In this document: piece by piece, positions 1 through 7,736 of the stretch
Numbering within the stretch: the first letter of the stretch is position 1
How the letters are laid out: each line of letters begins with the position of its first letter
Assembly (NCBI GenBank): GCA_001771935.1
Contig: MERD01000040.1
Coordinates: 43,401 to 106,454 of the forward strand
Reading direction: 5' to 3'
Source of the DNA: Betaproteobacteria bacterium RIFCSPLOWO2_02_FULL_67_26
Lineage (GTDB): Bacteria > Pseudomonadota > Gammaproteobacteria > Burkholderiales > SG8-41
Length of the DNA: 63,054 bases
Notes under the pieces: model-generated
Databases searched by the model: none
What the model was told of the DNA's origin: nothing
The model's input: only the letters and a program-made list of their open reading frames with translations
Program-made: the position numbers and the translations under genes

Positions 1-390
1 CTGCCGCCCGAACCGCATGAAGTCGTCGTACTCCAGCCGCAGCAACTCGCCGTCGGCAACCCCCCAGACATTGGCCGAGCGTGGCTGGCCGTCAAAAAAG
101 GACTGCTCGCCGATCACGCTGCCGATGTTGATTTTCGCGATCGACGAGATGCTCACGCCGTCCACCTGCGTGATCCCGACCTCGAGCGAGCCGGCGACGA
201 CGAAATGGAGCGCGCGGTCGGTGGAACCCCGTTGAATCACGACCTCGCTCGCGTGAAACGGCCGCGGGTGGGTGCAGTCGAGCAGCTTGTTCCAGTCGGC
301 ATCGCTCCATTCCAGCAGGAGCAGCCGGTCGCCGCCCGCCAGCGCGCCGCTTGCGGCGCGCAATACCGCGATGTGGTCGGCGCGATTCAT
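1..390 (-). CDS. Cyclic nucleotide-binding domain protein (partial, C-terminus beyond window)
   Basis: The visible 130 residues form a Crp/cNMP-type beta-roll. The stretch FHASEVVIQRGSTDRALHFV is followed by GSLEVGI, GSVIGEQSFFDGQPRSAN and a second beta strand pair, which is the usual order with a phosphate-binding-cassette-like GE. It should bind a cyclic nucleotide or act as a cNMP-like sensor; any output domain lies outside the window. The ATG at 390 is used; an in-frame GTG at 399 behind GGGGAA is an alternative. It lies directly downstream of thpR on the same strand, so it may be co-transcribed with the ispD-ispF-thpR group. The fold is clear; ligand and role are not. Confidence 0.8.
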   Translation of the reverse strand, partial: MNRADHIAVLRAASGALAGGDRLLLLEWSDADWNKLLDCTHPRPFHASEVVIQRGSTDRALHFVVAGSLEVGITQVDGVSISSIAKINIGSVIGEQSFFDGQPRSANVWGVADGELLRLEYDDFMRFGRQ

Positions 391-432
391 GGACTGCACG
401 GCTTCCCCGGTTGCGATGCCAACCCGGTCATT

Positions 433-963
433 CTACGCGGTGAGCGGCCAGTCCCGCACGACTTCGTAAACCCGCCCCCGCTCGCGCTGCGCCGATTCCA
501 CGAGGGCAAACCCGGTGACCGGCCAGTTAATCACAGGCGGCGCGGCCGTCACCGTCGGTCTGCGAGCGTTGCGCAACAGCGTGATGTGGGGGACGTATGG
601 GCGTCCGTCAACTCGAAAACCTTCCGCCGCCAGGCCCTGGCCGAGGCGCGCCACCAGTTCCCGCAACGCTTCGGGGCAGTGGCGGGTCCCCGCCCACGTG
701 ATGCGGTTATGAGGCCAGAATTCGACGCAATTCACGGCGAGATCGAAGCGCGCCCCCCGGATTCCCGCCGCCAGCGCTTCGAGCCGCGGTATCCGCGTGC
801 GCTCGACGTTGCCGAGGAATATCAGGGTGAGGTGAACGTTATGCCTCGGCACCGCGCGGCCACCGCATTCGCGTTTGAGGTCCTGCGCCAGGGCGCCCAG
901 GGCACGTTGCGCGCCCGCTTCGGGCCACAACGCGAAGAACAGCCGTACCGTGCCCGCCGGCAC
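433..963 (-). CDS. thpR: RNA 2',3'-cyclic phosphodiesterase (2H family)
   Basis: This 176-residue protein belongs to the LigT/ThpR 2H phosphoesterase family, which opens 2',3'-cyclic phosphates on RNA ends. The two signature HxT motifs are present: NVHLTLIFLG (His44, Thr46) and YVPHITLL (His126, Thr128). The N-terminal VRLFFALWPE is typical. The GTG at 963 is preferred over an ATG at 1005: it has AAGG six bases upstream and starts just after the ispF stop, whereas the ATG start would overlap ispF. Same strand as ispD and ispF, so probably one transcript. The length is normal for the family. Confidence 0.88.
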   Translation of the reverse strand: MPAGTVRLFFALWPEAGAQRALGALAQDLKRECGGRAVPRHNVHLTLIFLGNVERTRIPRLEALAAGIRGARFDLAVNCVEFWPHNRITWAGTRHCPEALRELVARLGQGLAAEGFRVDGRPYVPHITLLRNARRPTVTAAPPVINWPVTGFALVESAQRERGRVYEVVRDWPLTA

Positions 964-971
964 ATCCCGCC

Positions 972-1469
972 TTATCTGCCGGCGCCGCTGCGCGCGTCCT
1001 TCCATGTGACGAGCGCGACCGCTTCGGCGGCGATGCCTTCACCGCGTCCGGCAAATCCGAGCTTTTCCGTGGTCTTCGCCTTGATATTGACGGAGTCCGG
1101 GTCGACGCCGAGGTCCGCGGCAAGGTTGGCGCGCATCGCCGGGATATGCGGCGCCATGCGCGGCGCCTGCGCAATGATGGTGGCGTCCACGTTGACGACG
1201 TGCCAGCCGCGGTCGCGCAGGAGCTGCCGCACCGCGTACAGCAGCTTGCGGCTGTCGACGTTCTTGAAGCGGGGATCGGTATCGGGAAAATGCGCCCCGA
1301 TATCGCCCAGGCCGGCTGCGCCGAGCAGCGCGTCGCATAGTGCGTGGATCAGGACGTCGGCGTCCGAATGCCCGGCAAGACCCTTCTTGTGCGGGATCTC
1401 CACGCCCCCGATCACGAGCCGGCGTCCCGTCACCAGTGCGTGCGCATCAAATCCCTGCCCTATTCTCAT
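972..1469 (-). CDS. ispF: 2-C-methyl-D-erythritol 2,4-cyclodiphosphate synthase
   Basis: IspF makes MEcPP from CDP-ME-2-phosphate in the non-mevalonate isoprenoid pathway. The start [10 protein letters not shown] gives the zinc ligands Asp8 and His10, with His42 in DVLIHALCD. Other family landmarks are [29 protein letters not shown] and the C-terminal [21 protein letters not shown]. The 165-residue length is normal. The ATG at 1469 is chosen because the family begins exactly there; an in-frame start at 1496 would add nine residues. It follows ispD by 30 bases. Confidence 0.97.
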   Translation of the reverse strand: MRIGQGFDAHALVTGRRLVIGGVEIPHKKGLAGHSDADVLIHALCDALLGAAGLGDIGAHFPDTDPRFKNVDSRKLLYAVRQLLRDRGWHVVNVDATIIAQAPRMAPHIPAMRANLAADLGVDPDSVNIKAKTTEKLGFAGRGEGIAAEAVALVTWKDARSGAGR

Positions 1470-1499
1470 ACTCGACTCTCGGCGATTAGCGGCCAACGC

Positions 1500-2261
1500 T
1501 CAGCGTACCACCTTCTTCCGCCCGTGCGCAGGCTGCCGTTTTCGCCCTTGCTGGCGGCCAGCAGCTCGCGGCTGACTGCTGCGAAGGATCAGTTCGGCGA
1601 GCGCCAGATCCTCGGCGTAGGTGACCTTGATGTTGCAGGTGCTGCCCATGACCAGGCGCGGCTTCCGGCCCAGGCCCTCGACCGCGCGCGCCTCGTCCGT
1701 TGCGACCGCCGGGTCGGCCACCCGCAGCGCCTCCATGAGCAGCCGGTAACGGAACATCTGCGGCGTCTGGGCGAGCCACAGGTTGTCGCGCGGCTCGGTC
1801 GCCGCGACGCGCGATTCGCGGTTGGCGCGCTTCAGCGTATCGGTCACCGGCACCGCCAGCAGGCCGCCCACGTCGTCCTCCCCGAGCTCGCCGAACAGGC
1901 GATCGAGTTCCTCGCGCCCGAGGCAGGGCCGCGCCGCGTCGTGCACCAGCACCCAGTCGTCTGCCGAGAGCGTGTCGTGCGCGGCGAGCAGGCCGTTGAA
2001 CACCGTCGCTGCCCGCGTCTCTCCGCCGCAATACAGCGGCTCGATCCGGTTGCCGAATTCGGACCAGTCGCAGCGCGCGAAGCGCTGGTCGCCCTGTGCC
2101 AGCACCACCAGCACCTGCTCGATGCGCGGGTGCCGCGCCAGCGACCGCAGCGCGTGGTAGAGCATCGGGCGTCCCGCGATTTCCACGTACTGCTTTGGCA
2201 CGGCTGTGCCCACGCGGGTACCGGTGCCGGCGGCCGGGATCAGGGCGTACGCCTTGGACAT
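1500..2261 (-). CDS. ispD: 2-C-methyl-D-erythritol 4-phosphate cytidylyltransferase
   Basis: IspD couples MEP with CTP to give CDP-ME. The N-terminal loop PAAGTGTRVGTAVPKQY (residues 9-25, with catalytic Arg16 and Lys23 equivalents) is diagnostic. It is followed by VLVHDAARPCL, GGLLAVPVTDTLKRA, LWLAQTPQMFR and ATDEARAVEGLG. The ATG at 2261 begins at the conserved MSKAYALIPAAG; a much longer open frame upstream has no homology-like content. The C-terminal 20 residues are a basic, low-complexity tail not needed for the fold. First gene of an ispD-ispF-thpR group. Confidence 0.96.
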   Translation of the reverse strand: MSKAYALIPAAGTGTRVGTAVPKQYVEIAGRPMLYHALRSLARHPRIEQVLVVLAQGDQRFARCDWSEFGNRIEPLYCGGETRAATVFNGLLAAHDTLSADDWVLVHDAARPCLGREELDRLFGELGEDDVGGLLAVPVTDTLKRANRESRVAATEPRDNLWLAQTPQMFRYRLLMEALRVADPAVATDEARAVEGLGRKPRLVMGSTCNIKVTYAEDLALAELILRSSQPRAAGRQQGRKRQPAHGRKKVVR

Positions 2262-2350
2262 AATGGAGACAGAGCGCCGTAATTGCAGGAATCTTATCAG
2301 CAACCGCTGTTGCATCCCGCGCACTTGAAAAACCGTCTTCCGGGCGCATA

Positions 2351-3187
2351 ATGGAATACAAGATGCTTCAACCTGCCGCGTCCGTACGCGCGCCCGCCGT
2401 TGCCGGCATGTTCTACCCCGGCGAGAGCCGCGAGTTGTCCCAGACCCTGGCGCAGATGCTCGGCCAGGCCGCGCATGACGCGCCCGAGCGCGCCGTGCCG
2501 AAGGCGATGATCGCACCGCACGCGGGCTACATCTACTCCGGCCCGGTCGCCGCCAGCGTTTATGCCCTGCTTGCCGCTGGACGCAGCCGCATCCACCGTG
2601 TCGTGCTGCTCGGACCCACCCACCGCGTCGCCGTGCGCGGACTGGCGCTTCCCGGCTGCAATGCCTTCGCGACGCCGCTTGGCACCGTCGAGATCGACGC
2701 CGCCGCGGTTGACCGGCTCCGCGGCATGCCGCAGGTGGTGGTGAGCGAGCAGGCGCACGCCCTCGAGCATTCGCTGGAGGTGCACGTGCCATTCCTGCAG
2801 GCCGTGATCGAGAAATTCACGCTCGTGCCGCTCGCGGTGGGCCACGCCAGCGCGGAGGAAGTCGCAGAGGTGCTGGACGCGCTGTGGGGCGGGCCCGAGA
2901 CCCTGATCGTGGTGAGCTCCGATCTCTCGCATTATCTTTCCTACAGCGACGCGCAGGCCGTGGACCGCGCAACCGCGAAGGCCATCCTCGGTTTCGCGAC
3001 CGATATCTCGCACGAGCAGGCGTGCGGCGCCACGCCGGTGACCGGGCTCACGCATACGGCGCGCCGCCGCGGTCTCAAGCCCGAGCTGATCGACCTGCGG
3101 AATTCCGGCGACACCGCGGGCGACAAGAACCGCGTGGTCGGTTACGGCGCGTTCGCCTTCTACGAGGAAGCGCGGGATGCCCGCTGA
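2351..3187 (+). CDS. amrB: AmmeMemoRadiSam system protein B (MEMO1 family)
   Basis: MEMO-family protein related to aromatic ring-opening non-haem iron dioxygenases. The signature blocks are all present: SVRAPAVAGMFYPG near the start, MIAPHAGYIYSGPVAASVY, LLGPTHRV, EHSLEVHVPFLQ and VVSSDLSHYLSY, with the histidines of the metal-site region retained. The protein is 278 residues from the first ATG; a second ATG at 2363 with GGA upstream is equally plausible. Its 3' end overlaps amrA by 11 bases, and amrA overlaps amrS, so the three form a tight operon. The biochemical role of the system is not established. Confidence 0.92.
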   Translation: MEYKMLQPAASVRAPAVAGMFYPGESRELSQTLAQMLGQAAHDAPERAVPKAMIAPHAGYIYSGPVAASVYALLAAGRSRIHRVVLLGPTHRVAVRGLALPGCNAFATPLGTVEIDAAAVDRLRGMPQVVVSEQAHALEHSLEVHVPFLQAVIEKFTLVPLAVGHASAEEVAEVLDALWGGPETLIVVSSDLSHYLSYSDAQAVDRATAKAILGFATDISHEQACGATPVTGLTHTARRRGLKPELIDLRNSGDTAGDKNRVVGYGAFAFYEEARDAR

Positions 3188-3797
3188 CCCGGGCCCGACC
3201 GTGTTTTCCTCGGCGTCGGGCCACATCGTCCTGCAAAGCGGCAATCCCGTCCCCTTTCCCCGGGATGCCGGCCAGGTGCTGCTGCCGCTTGCGCGCGCGG
3301 CCATCGCGGCCGAGCTCGGGCTCGGTGGCGCGGCCAGCGAGGATCAGCCCTGGCTTCGCCAGCAGGGTGCCTGCTTTATCACCCTCATGCGGGACGAAAA
3401 GCTGCGGGGCTGTATCGGCACGCTGCGACCGCACCGGCCGCTTGCCGACGACGTAAAGGCCAACGCCGTGGCTGCAGCCTTCCGCGACCCGCGGTTCACG
3501 CCGCTTACCGCGGAGGATTTCGCCGCAGTCGCCGTGGAAATCTCCGTGCTTTCCGTGCTGCAGCCCATGAGCTTCAGCGACGAGCCGGACGCGTTGCGGC
3601 AATTGCGCGCGGGCGTGGACGGGCTGGTGTTCGAGTACGGCCACCATACGAGCACCTTCCTGCCCCAGGTGTGGGAAGACCTCAAGGAACCGACGGATTT
3701 CCTGGCCCATCTCAAGTACAAGGCGGGACTCCCGCCGGACTTCTGGGACAAGGAAGTGCGCCTCTCGCGTTATACCGTGTTCAAGTGGCGCGAATGA
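3177..3797 (+). CDS. amrA: AmmeMemoRadiSam system protein A (AMMECR1 domain)
   Basis: AMMECR1-domain protein of 206 residues. The family hallmark LRGCIGTLRPHRPLADDV is present, followed by AAAFRDPRFTPLTAEDF, EISVLSVLQPM and HTSTFLPQVWEDL. The start at 3177 lies inside the end of amrB and the stop overlaps the amrS start (ATGA), indicating translational coupling. AMMECR1 proteins have no settled biochemical function; the fixed association with MEMO and radical SAM partners suggests one shared pathway. Confidence 0.93.
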   Translation: MPADPGPTVFSSASGHIVLQSGNPVPFPRDAGQVLLPLARAAIAAELGLGGAASEDQPWLRQQGACFITLMRDEKLRGCIGTLRPHRPLADDVKANAVAAAFRDPRFTPLTAEDFAAVAVEISVLSVLQPMSFSDEPDALRQLRAGVDGLVFEYGHHTSTFLPQVWEDLKEPTDFLAHLKYKAGLPPDFWDKEVRLSRYTVFKWRE

Positions 3798-4876
3798 GCG
3801 AAAGCGAATATCCGGGCCGCTGGTGGCACCTGCTGGACGACGGGCGCATGCAGTGCGACCTGTGCCCGCGCGACTGCCGCCTGCACGAGGGCCAGCGCGG
3901 CGCCTGCTTCGTGCGCATGCGCGAAAAAGACCGGATGGTGCTGACCACCTACGGGCGCTCGTCCGGCTTCTGCATCGACCCGGTCGAGAAGAAGCCGCTC
4001 AATCACTTCTTCCCCGGGTCGAGCATCCTGTCGTTCGGCACCGCGGGCTGCAACCTGGCCTGCAAGTTCTGCCAGAACTGGGACATCTCCAAGTCGCGCG
4101 ACATGGACCGGCTCATGGATGAAGCGTCGCCGGAGGCGATCGCGGAAGCGGCGGCAGCGAATGGCTGCAAGAGCATCGCCTTCACCTACAACGACCCGGT
4201 GATCTTCGCCGAATACGCGATGGACATCGCGGACGCCTGCCACGAGCGCGGCATACAAGCCGTCGCGGTCACCGCGGGCTACATCCACGACGCGCCGCGG
4301 CGCGAGTTCTACGCCAAGATGGACGCCGCCAACGTGGACCTGAAGGGGTTCACCGACGAGTTCTACTTCAAGCTGTGCGCGGCGAAGCTTCAGCCCGTTC
4401 TCGACACGCTGGTCTATCTCAAGCACGAAACGGACGTCTGGTTCGAGATCACGACACTGCTGATCCCCGGCAAGAACGATTCCAGAGAGGAAATCGAGGC
4501 CGAATCGAAGTGGATCATGAAGGAGCTGGGGCCCGACGTGCCGGTGCACTTCACGGCGTTCCACCCGGACTACAAGATGCCGGACGTGCCCGCGACCCCG
4601 CCGGCAACGCTGCGCCGCGCGCGGGACATCGCGCTCGCCGAGGGCCTGCACTACGTCTACACCGGCAACGTGCACGACTCCGAAGGCGGCACGACCTGCT
4701 GCCCCGGCTGCAAGTCGCCGCTCATCGTGCGCGACTGGTACCGCATCGACGACTACCGCGTCACGCCGGAAGGGAAATGCCCCGACTGCCACGCCACGAT
4801 CGCGGGGCGCTATGAAGTCTTCGAGCGCGCCTTCGGCCCGAAGCGCATCCCCATCGCGATCCATCGCCCAGCGTGA
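3794..4876 (+). CDS. amrS: AmmeMemoRadiSam system radical SAM enzyme
   Basis: A 360-residue radical SAM protein. The cluster motif CxxxCxxC is at Cys86, Cys90 and Cys93 (GCNLACKFCQNWDIS). The N-terminus has a cysteine knuckle (Cys21, Cys24, Cys28, Cys38) and the C-terminus a rubredoxin-like pair (CCPGC and CPDC). FTYNDPVIFAEYA and VDLKGFTDEFY are typical of this PflA-like subfamily. The start ATG at 3794 overlaps the amrA stop as ATGA; an open frame extends further upstream but only as shadow of amrA. The substrate is unknown. Confidence 0.95.
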   Translation: MSESEYPGRWWHLLDDGRMQCDLCPRDCRLHEGQRGACFVRMREKDRMVLTTYGRSSGFCIDPVEKKPLNHFFPGSSILSFGTAGCNLACKFCQNWDISKSRDMDRLMDEASPEAIAEAAAANGCKSIAFTYNDPVIFAEYAMDIADACHERGIQAVAVTAGYIHDAPRREFYAKMDAANVDLKGFTDEFYFKLCAAKLQPVLDTLVYLKHETDVWFEITTLLIPGKNDSREEIEAESKWIMKELGPDVPVHFTAFHPDYKMPDVPATPPATLRRARDIALAEGLHYVYTGNVHDSEGGTTCCPGCKSPLIVRDWYRIDDYRVTPEGKCPDCHATIAGRYEVFERAFGPKRIPIAIHRPA

Positions 4877-5056
4877 AAAGCAAAACTGAACCGCCGAGCC
4901 GCCGAGAGAATCGAAATAAAGCCTAATCGAACCGCCAAGATCGCCAAGCACGCCGAGAAAATCGATCGAAAATATAAAAGCAAAAAGCTACGAGCAAGTC
5001 GGTTGATGACGAGACCTGCCCGCTGCGGGCCGTTCCCGGTAGTAGAATCCATCGCC
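4877..5056. other. Intergenic stretch with imperfect short repeats
   Basis: Between amrS and the transglycosylase gene lies an A-rich stretch with imperfect repeats of a GCCGCCNAGA-like unit (for example ccgccgagccgccgagag and ccgccaagatcgccaag). It belongs to the class of short-period repeats found at many gene borders in this window. No open frame or terminator with a T-run is apparent. Confidence 0.5.
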
Positions 5057-5707
5057 ATGGACCCGTTCATGCGGCGCACCGCTCGTAGCTGGTGCGCCAT
5101 CGCCGCGCTCGTCGCCGCGCCGGCTTGCGCGGACATCTACGGTTACGTGGACGAGCGGGGCGTGTCGCACCTGAGCAATACGCCGCTCGATCACCGCTAT
5201 TACCTGTTCAAGAAAGAGCGCACGGCAACGGTGCTGCCGGGCTCGAACGCGGTGATCACCAGCGTGCCCGCGCCGCGGCGTACGACCCACGTCAATCCGG
5301 CGAGCCGCAGGCAGTTCGCGCCGCTGGTTTCATCGGTCGCCAGGGAATACCGGCTCGAGCCGGCGCTGCTGCACGCGGTGGTCACGGTGGAATCGGGCTA
5401 CAACCCCGGCGCGCGCTCGCCCAAGGGCGCGGCCGGGTTGATGCAGCTCATGCCGGATACGGCGAGGCGCTACGCGGTGCGCGACATCTGGGATCCGCGC
5501 CAGAACCTCGACGGCGGCGCGCGTTACCTGCGGGACCTGATCGGGCTGTTCGACGGCAACCTGTCGCTCGCGCTCGCCGCCTACAACGCGGGCGAGGCCG
5601 CGGTTATCCAGCACGGCAACCGCATCCCGCCCTACCCGGAAACCCGCGGCTACGTGCCGCGCGTGCTGCAGCAATATCACTTCTACTCGAGCGTCGGCAG
5701 GTGGTAG
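5057..5707 (+). CDS. Exported lytic transglycosylase (SLT fold) with DUF4124-like N-terminus
   Basis: A 216-residue exported peptidoglycan lytic transglycosylase. Residues 1-26 form a signal peptide ending AAPACA. Residues 27-45 (IYGYVDERGVSHLSNTP) match the DUF4124 type of N-terminal segment. The SLT domain follows: ALLHAVVTVESGYNPGA with catalytic Glu112, SPKGAAGLMQLMP, ARYLRDLI and LALAAYNAGEAAV. The ATG at 5057 is chosen because it opens the signal peptide; ATG 5069 is possible. It cleaves glycan strands to anhydromuropeptides in the periplasm. It converges with the methyltransferase gene. Confidence 0.92.
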   Translation: MDPFMRRTARSWCAIAALVAAPACADIYGYVDERGVSHLSNTPLDHRYYLFKKERTATVLPGSNAVITSVPAPRRTTHVNPASRRQFAPLVSSVAREYRLEPALLHAVVTVESGYNPGARSPKGAAGLMQLMPDTARRYAVRDIWDPRQNLDGGARYLRDLIGLFDGNLSLALAAYNAGEAAVIQHGNRIPPYPETRGYVPRVLQQYHFYSSVGRW

Positions 5708-5719
5708 GCGCGCGGCCGG

Positions 5720-6565
5720 TCACGGCACGCGGGTAGCGCTCCAGCGCGCGATCACCATCTCGCCTTCCCGCACCTCGCCCAGGATCTGGTCCCGGTCCAC
5801 GGTGCCGGTGAACATCTCGCGGCGGCCGTTCCCGGCCGGAACGGAGAAGCTCAAGCGGGCGCCCTCCAGGTGGCCATCCTTCAGCTCGACCGTGCGGTCG
5901 CCGCTCGAGAACCTGCCCTTGAAGTGCTGGAAGCCCTGCCGGATGTCGAGCCGGCCGCCGCCCTTCTCCCCCACGCGCGTGATGCGCCAGGCGCCCTGCA
6001 CCGTGGCCGGCACGATCCACAGGTGGACGTCCGAGGTCCAGATCCCGGTGATCTCGTACTTTTCCTCGGTCTCCACCGTCACCGTCCGGTCCGGCTTCCA
6101 CAGGTCGAAGGTGAAATCGTGCGATACGATCCGCGTGCCGGGCTTCAAGTCGGCGAGGAGTTTCGGCCGCAGGCTCTGCATCATGCCCGGCAGGAGATAG
6201 AGCGTGAGCACCGTCGTGCGGCTCAGGTCGGCGGCAAACACATCCTGCTGGACAAACCGCACGCGGTCCGCGATCCCGAGCTTCCGGGCCGAGGCGTTGG
6301 CCAGGTCCACCAGATCCGGATCGATGTCCACCCCCATGCCGCTCGCCTTGTGCTTCGTCGCCGCCGTGAGCACGATGCGGCCGTCGCCCGAGCCGAGGTC
6401 GACGACGAAATCCTCCGGGCCGACGCTCGCGACCTCCAGCATCGCGTCCACCACGGACTGCGGCGTCGGCACGTACGGCCCGCCGGTGCGGTCCACGTCC
6501 GCCGCCAGCGCGATCTGCGCGCAGAGCGCCATCGCGCCCGCCACCGTTCCGATCGGGAATTTCAC
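5720..6565 (-). CDS. Class I SAM-dependent methyltransferase with an N-terminal signal peptide
   Basis: A 281-residue protein. Residues 1-22 look like a cleavable signal peptide ending QIALAAD. Residues 50-165 are a Rossmann methyltransferase domain with motif I VVDLGSGDGRI (Asp56 to Gly62), VDIDPDLV and QQDVFAADL. The remaining 110 residues are beta-rich. The export signal is odd for a SAM-dependent enzyme because SAM is cytoplasmic. Either the segment is an uncleaved anchor or the protein has lost catalysis. Substrate unknown. It sits alone between a convergent transglycosylase gene and the toxin-antitoxin-like pair. Confidence 0.8.
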   Translation of the reverse strand: MKFPIGTVAGAMALCAQIALAADVDRTGGPYVPTPQSVVDAMLEVASVGPEDFVVDLGSGDGRIVLTAATKHKASGMGVDIDPDLVDLANASARKLGIADRVRFVQQDVFAADLSRTTVLTLYLLPGMMQSLRPKLLADLKPGTRIVSHDFTFDLWKPDRTVTVETEEKYEITGIWTSDVHLWIVPATVQGAWRITRVGEKGGGRLDIRQGFQHFKGRFSSGDRTVELKDGHLEGARLSFSVPAGNGRREMFTGTVDRDQILGEVREGEMVIARWSATRVP

Positions 6566-6607
6566 CAGGCGAATGCTACCGTAAAAAACAACATGGGGGT
6601 CGGAGTA

Positions 6608-6937
6608 TCAACGCCCCTCATACGTCGAATCGTGGTCGACCGGCAGCGTCAGAAATCGCATGAAATCTCCCTTGCGGGTTACGACCGCCCGGCGGGACTG
6701 CGACACGCGAATCGAATAGGCGTTTTCACCGGCCTCCAATTTCACCGGCGGGGATTCGATCTTCTCCCACTTCAGTCCGGGATTCTGGTACACCTGCGAC
6801 CAGGTCATTCCAAAAAGCTTCCTCAGCGTCTCGATAACACGATTGCGTTCGGCTTTATCGAGCTTGAACAGCTTTTCTTGAAACTCTGGATTGTTGAGGT
6901 CCAGCCTTACCCTGCGATCGTCTGGTGCTTGGCTCAT
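6608..6937 (-). CDS. RelE/ParE-like toxin candidate
   Basis: A 109-residue protein whose C-terminal half reads like a RelE/ParE-type fold: LKWEKIE, then YSIRVSQSRRAVVTRKGDF, then MRFLTLPVDHDSTYE. The N-terminal helices (PEFQEKLFKLDKAERNRVIETL) are typical of the longer version of this group. It follows the small gene at 6855-7190 with an unusually long 83-base overlap. No catalytic residues can be assigned with certainty. Toxin function is inference from fold resemblance and gene order. Confidence 0.6.
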   Translation of the reverse strand: MSQAPDDRRVRLDLNNPEFQEKLFKLDKAERNRVIETLRKLFGMTWSQVYQNPGLKWEKIESPPVKLEAGENAYSIRVSQSRRAVVTRKGDFMRFLTLPVDHDSTYEGR

Positions 6938-7190
6938 CGTCTAGTTCTTTCTGAAGCCTGGCCAGATTCGTCTCGGCGGGCGGATTGCGCCGGTCCCAGT
7001 CCAGCGCCCTTTCGAGCGACTCAGCCATGTCCGGAGTGTGCAGCCATTTCTCGTTGTCCGGGATGACCGTAGCCGTCCGGACCCGCCATTCTCCGGGTCC
7101 GACCTGCTCGATAAGGACTTGACGCCCCGCATGTTCCTTGCCGAATGAAACCTGCCCACTTTTACCAATGACTTTTACTAGATTTTTCAT
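6855..7190 (-). CDS. Putative antitoxin partner of the RelE-like gene
   Basis: A 111-residue protein with no firm family. The first 40 residues (KVIGKSGQVSFGKEHAGRQVL) suggest a small beta-barrel of SpoVT/AbrB flavour. A helical stretch follows (DMAESLERALDWDRRN) and then a basic tail. It precedes the RelE-like gene, the usual antitoxin-toxin order, and overlaps it by 83 bases. The last 25 residues may be dispensable read-through. Function is inferred from context only. Confidence 0.5.
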   Translation of the reverse strand: MKNLVKVIGKSGQVSFGKEHAGRQVLIEQVGPGEWRVRTATVIPDNEKWLHTPDMAESLERALDWDRRNPPAETNLARLQKELDDEPSTRRSQGKAGPQQSRVSRKAVQAR

Positions 7191-7343
7191 ACGCTTGTCA
7201 GTTGTCTAGAAATACAGAACCGTCCTGCATCGTCCAGCATTAATGCATGACGGCATGAATGTAGGATAGCACGAAACTGAACAAGTTCCCACCGAGCCTC
7301 GGGCTAATAGACGCGCGGAAGGCCGGCGGATTCAGCTGCACAA
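7191..7343. other. Intergenic stretch, no gene seen
   Basis: Nothing coding is supported between the antitoxin-like gene and the transposase remnant. Near its end, and running into the remnant, is a GGGGGACAGCAGACG phrase of the kind often found beside RAYT transposase genes, so this may be the decayed flank of that element. Confidence 0.35.
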
Positions 7344-7520
7344 CTACCTGCGGGGGACAGCAGACGTTTTACTTGATGGAATTGGTACTCCGGCCCCTCG
7401 CGGATTGTTCAAAAACAGCTCCCGGTCCGAGTCGTGCATGAAGATCGAGGCGCGCGCATTGCCACGCGAGGTCACGTGGTAGACCGCACCAGGAAATTCA
7501 ATCCGCAATGGACGCGTCAT
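7344..7520 (-). pseudogene. N-terminal remnant of a RAYT / IS200-like (Y1) transposase
   Basis: Reading down from the ATG at 7518-7520, the first 37 codons give the classic start of REP-associated tyrosine transposases: MTRPLRIEFPGAVYHVTSRG, then NARASIFMHDSDRELFL. After that the similarity stops and the frame runs through unrelated sequence to a TAG at 7344. The HUH motif and the catalytic tyrosine region are missing, so this is a truncated relic of a protein normally over 200 residues. No intact copy is present in the window. Confidence 0.75.
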
Positions 7521-7736
7521 AGCCCGTTTTCTCTCAGACCAAAAACTGATATTTCAAGGCCCTTTATTTCCCGATTTATCCGTTCTTATGACCCCTTTAC
7601 TGTTCTTAGCGGGCCCTTTTCGACCCTGAAATCGTGCGTCTAAGGCTTTTTATCGAGGCTTTTTCGCCGTCTACTGCTTATCGATCAAATCGTTGCGTTG
7701 GTCCGACCCTGTTCCTGTTCTCTGGCTCGTCAGTCG
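7521..7736. other. Intergenic stretch, no gene seen
   Basis: This AT-richer stretch follows the transporter operon and holds no supported gene. An open frame on the plus strand (7434-7643) runs antisense over the transposase remnant and has no protein-like composition. Together with 7191-7520 it makes a low-information patch of about 540 bases, consistent with a decayed insertion. Confidence 0.4.

Noticed and set aside
7434..7643. A 69-codon plus-strand open frame
   Set aside because: It is antisense to the transposase remnant and has no protein-like features or ribosome-binding site.
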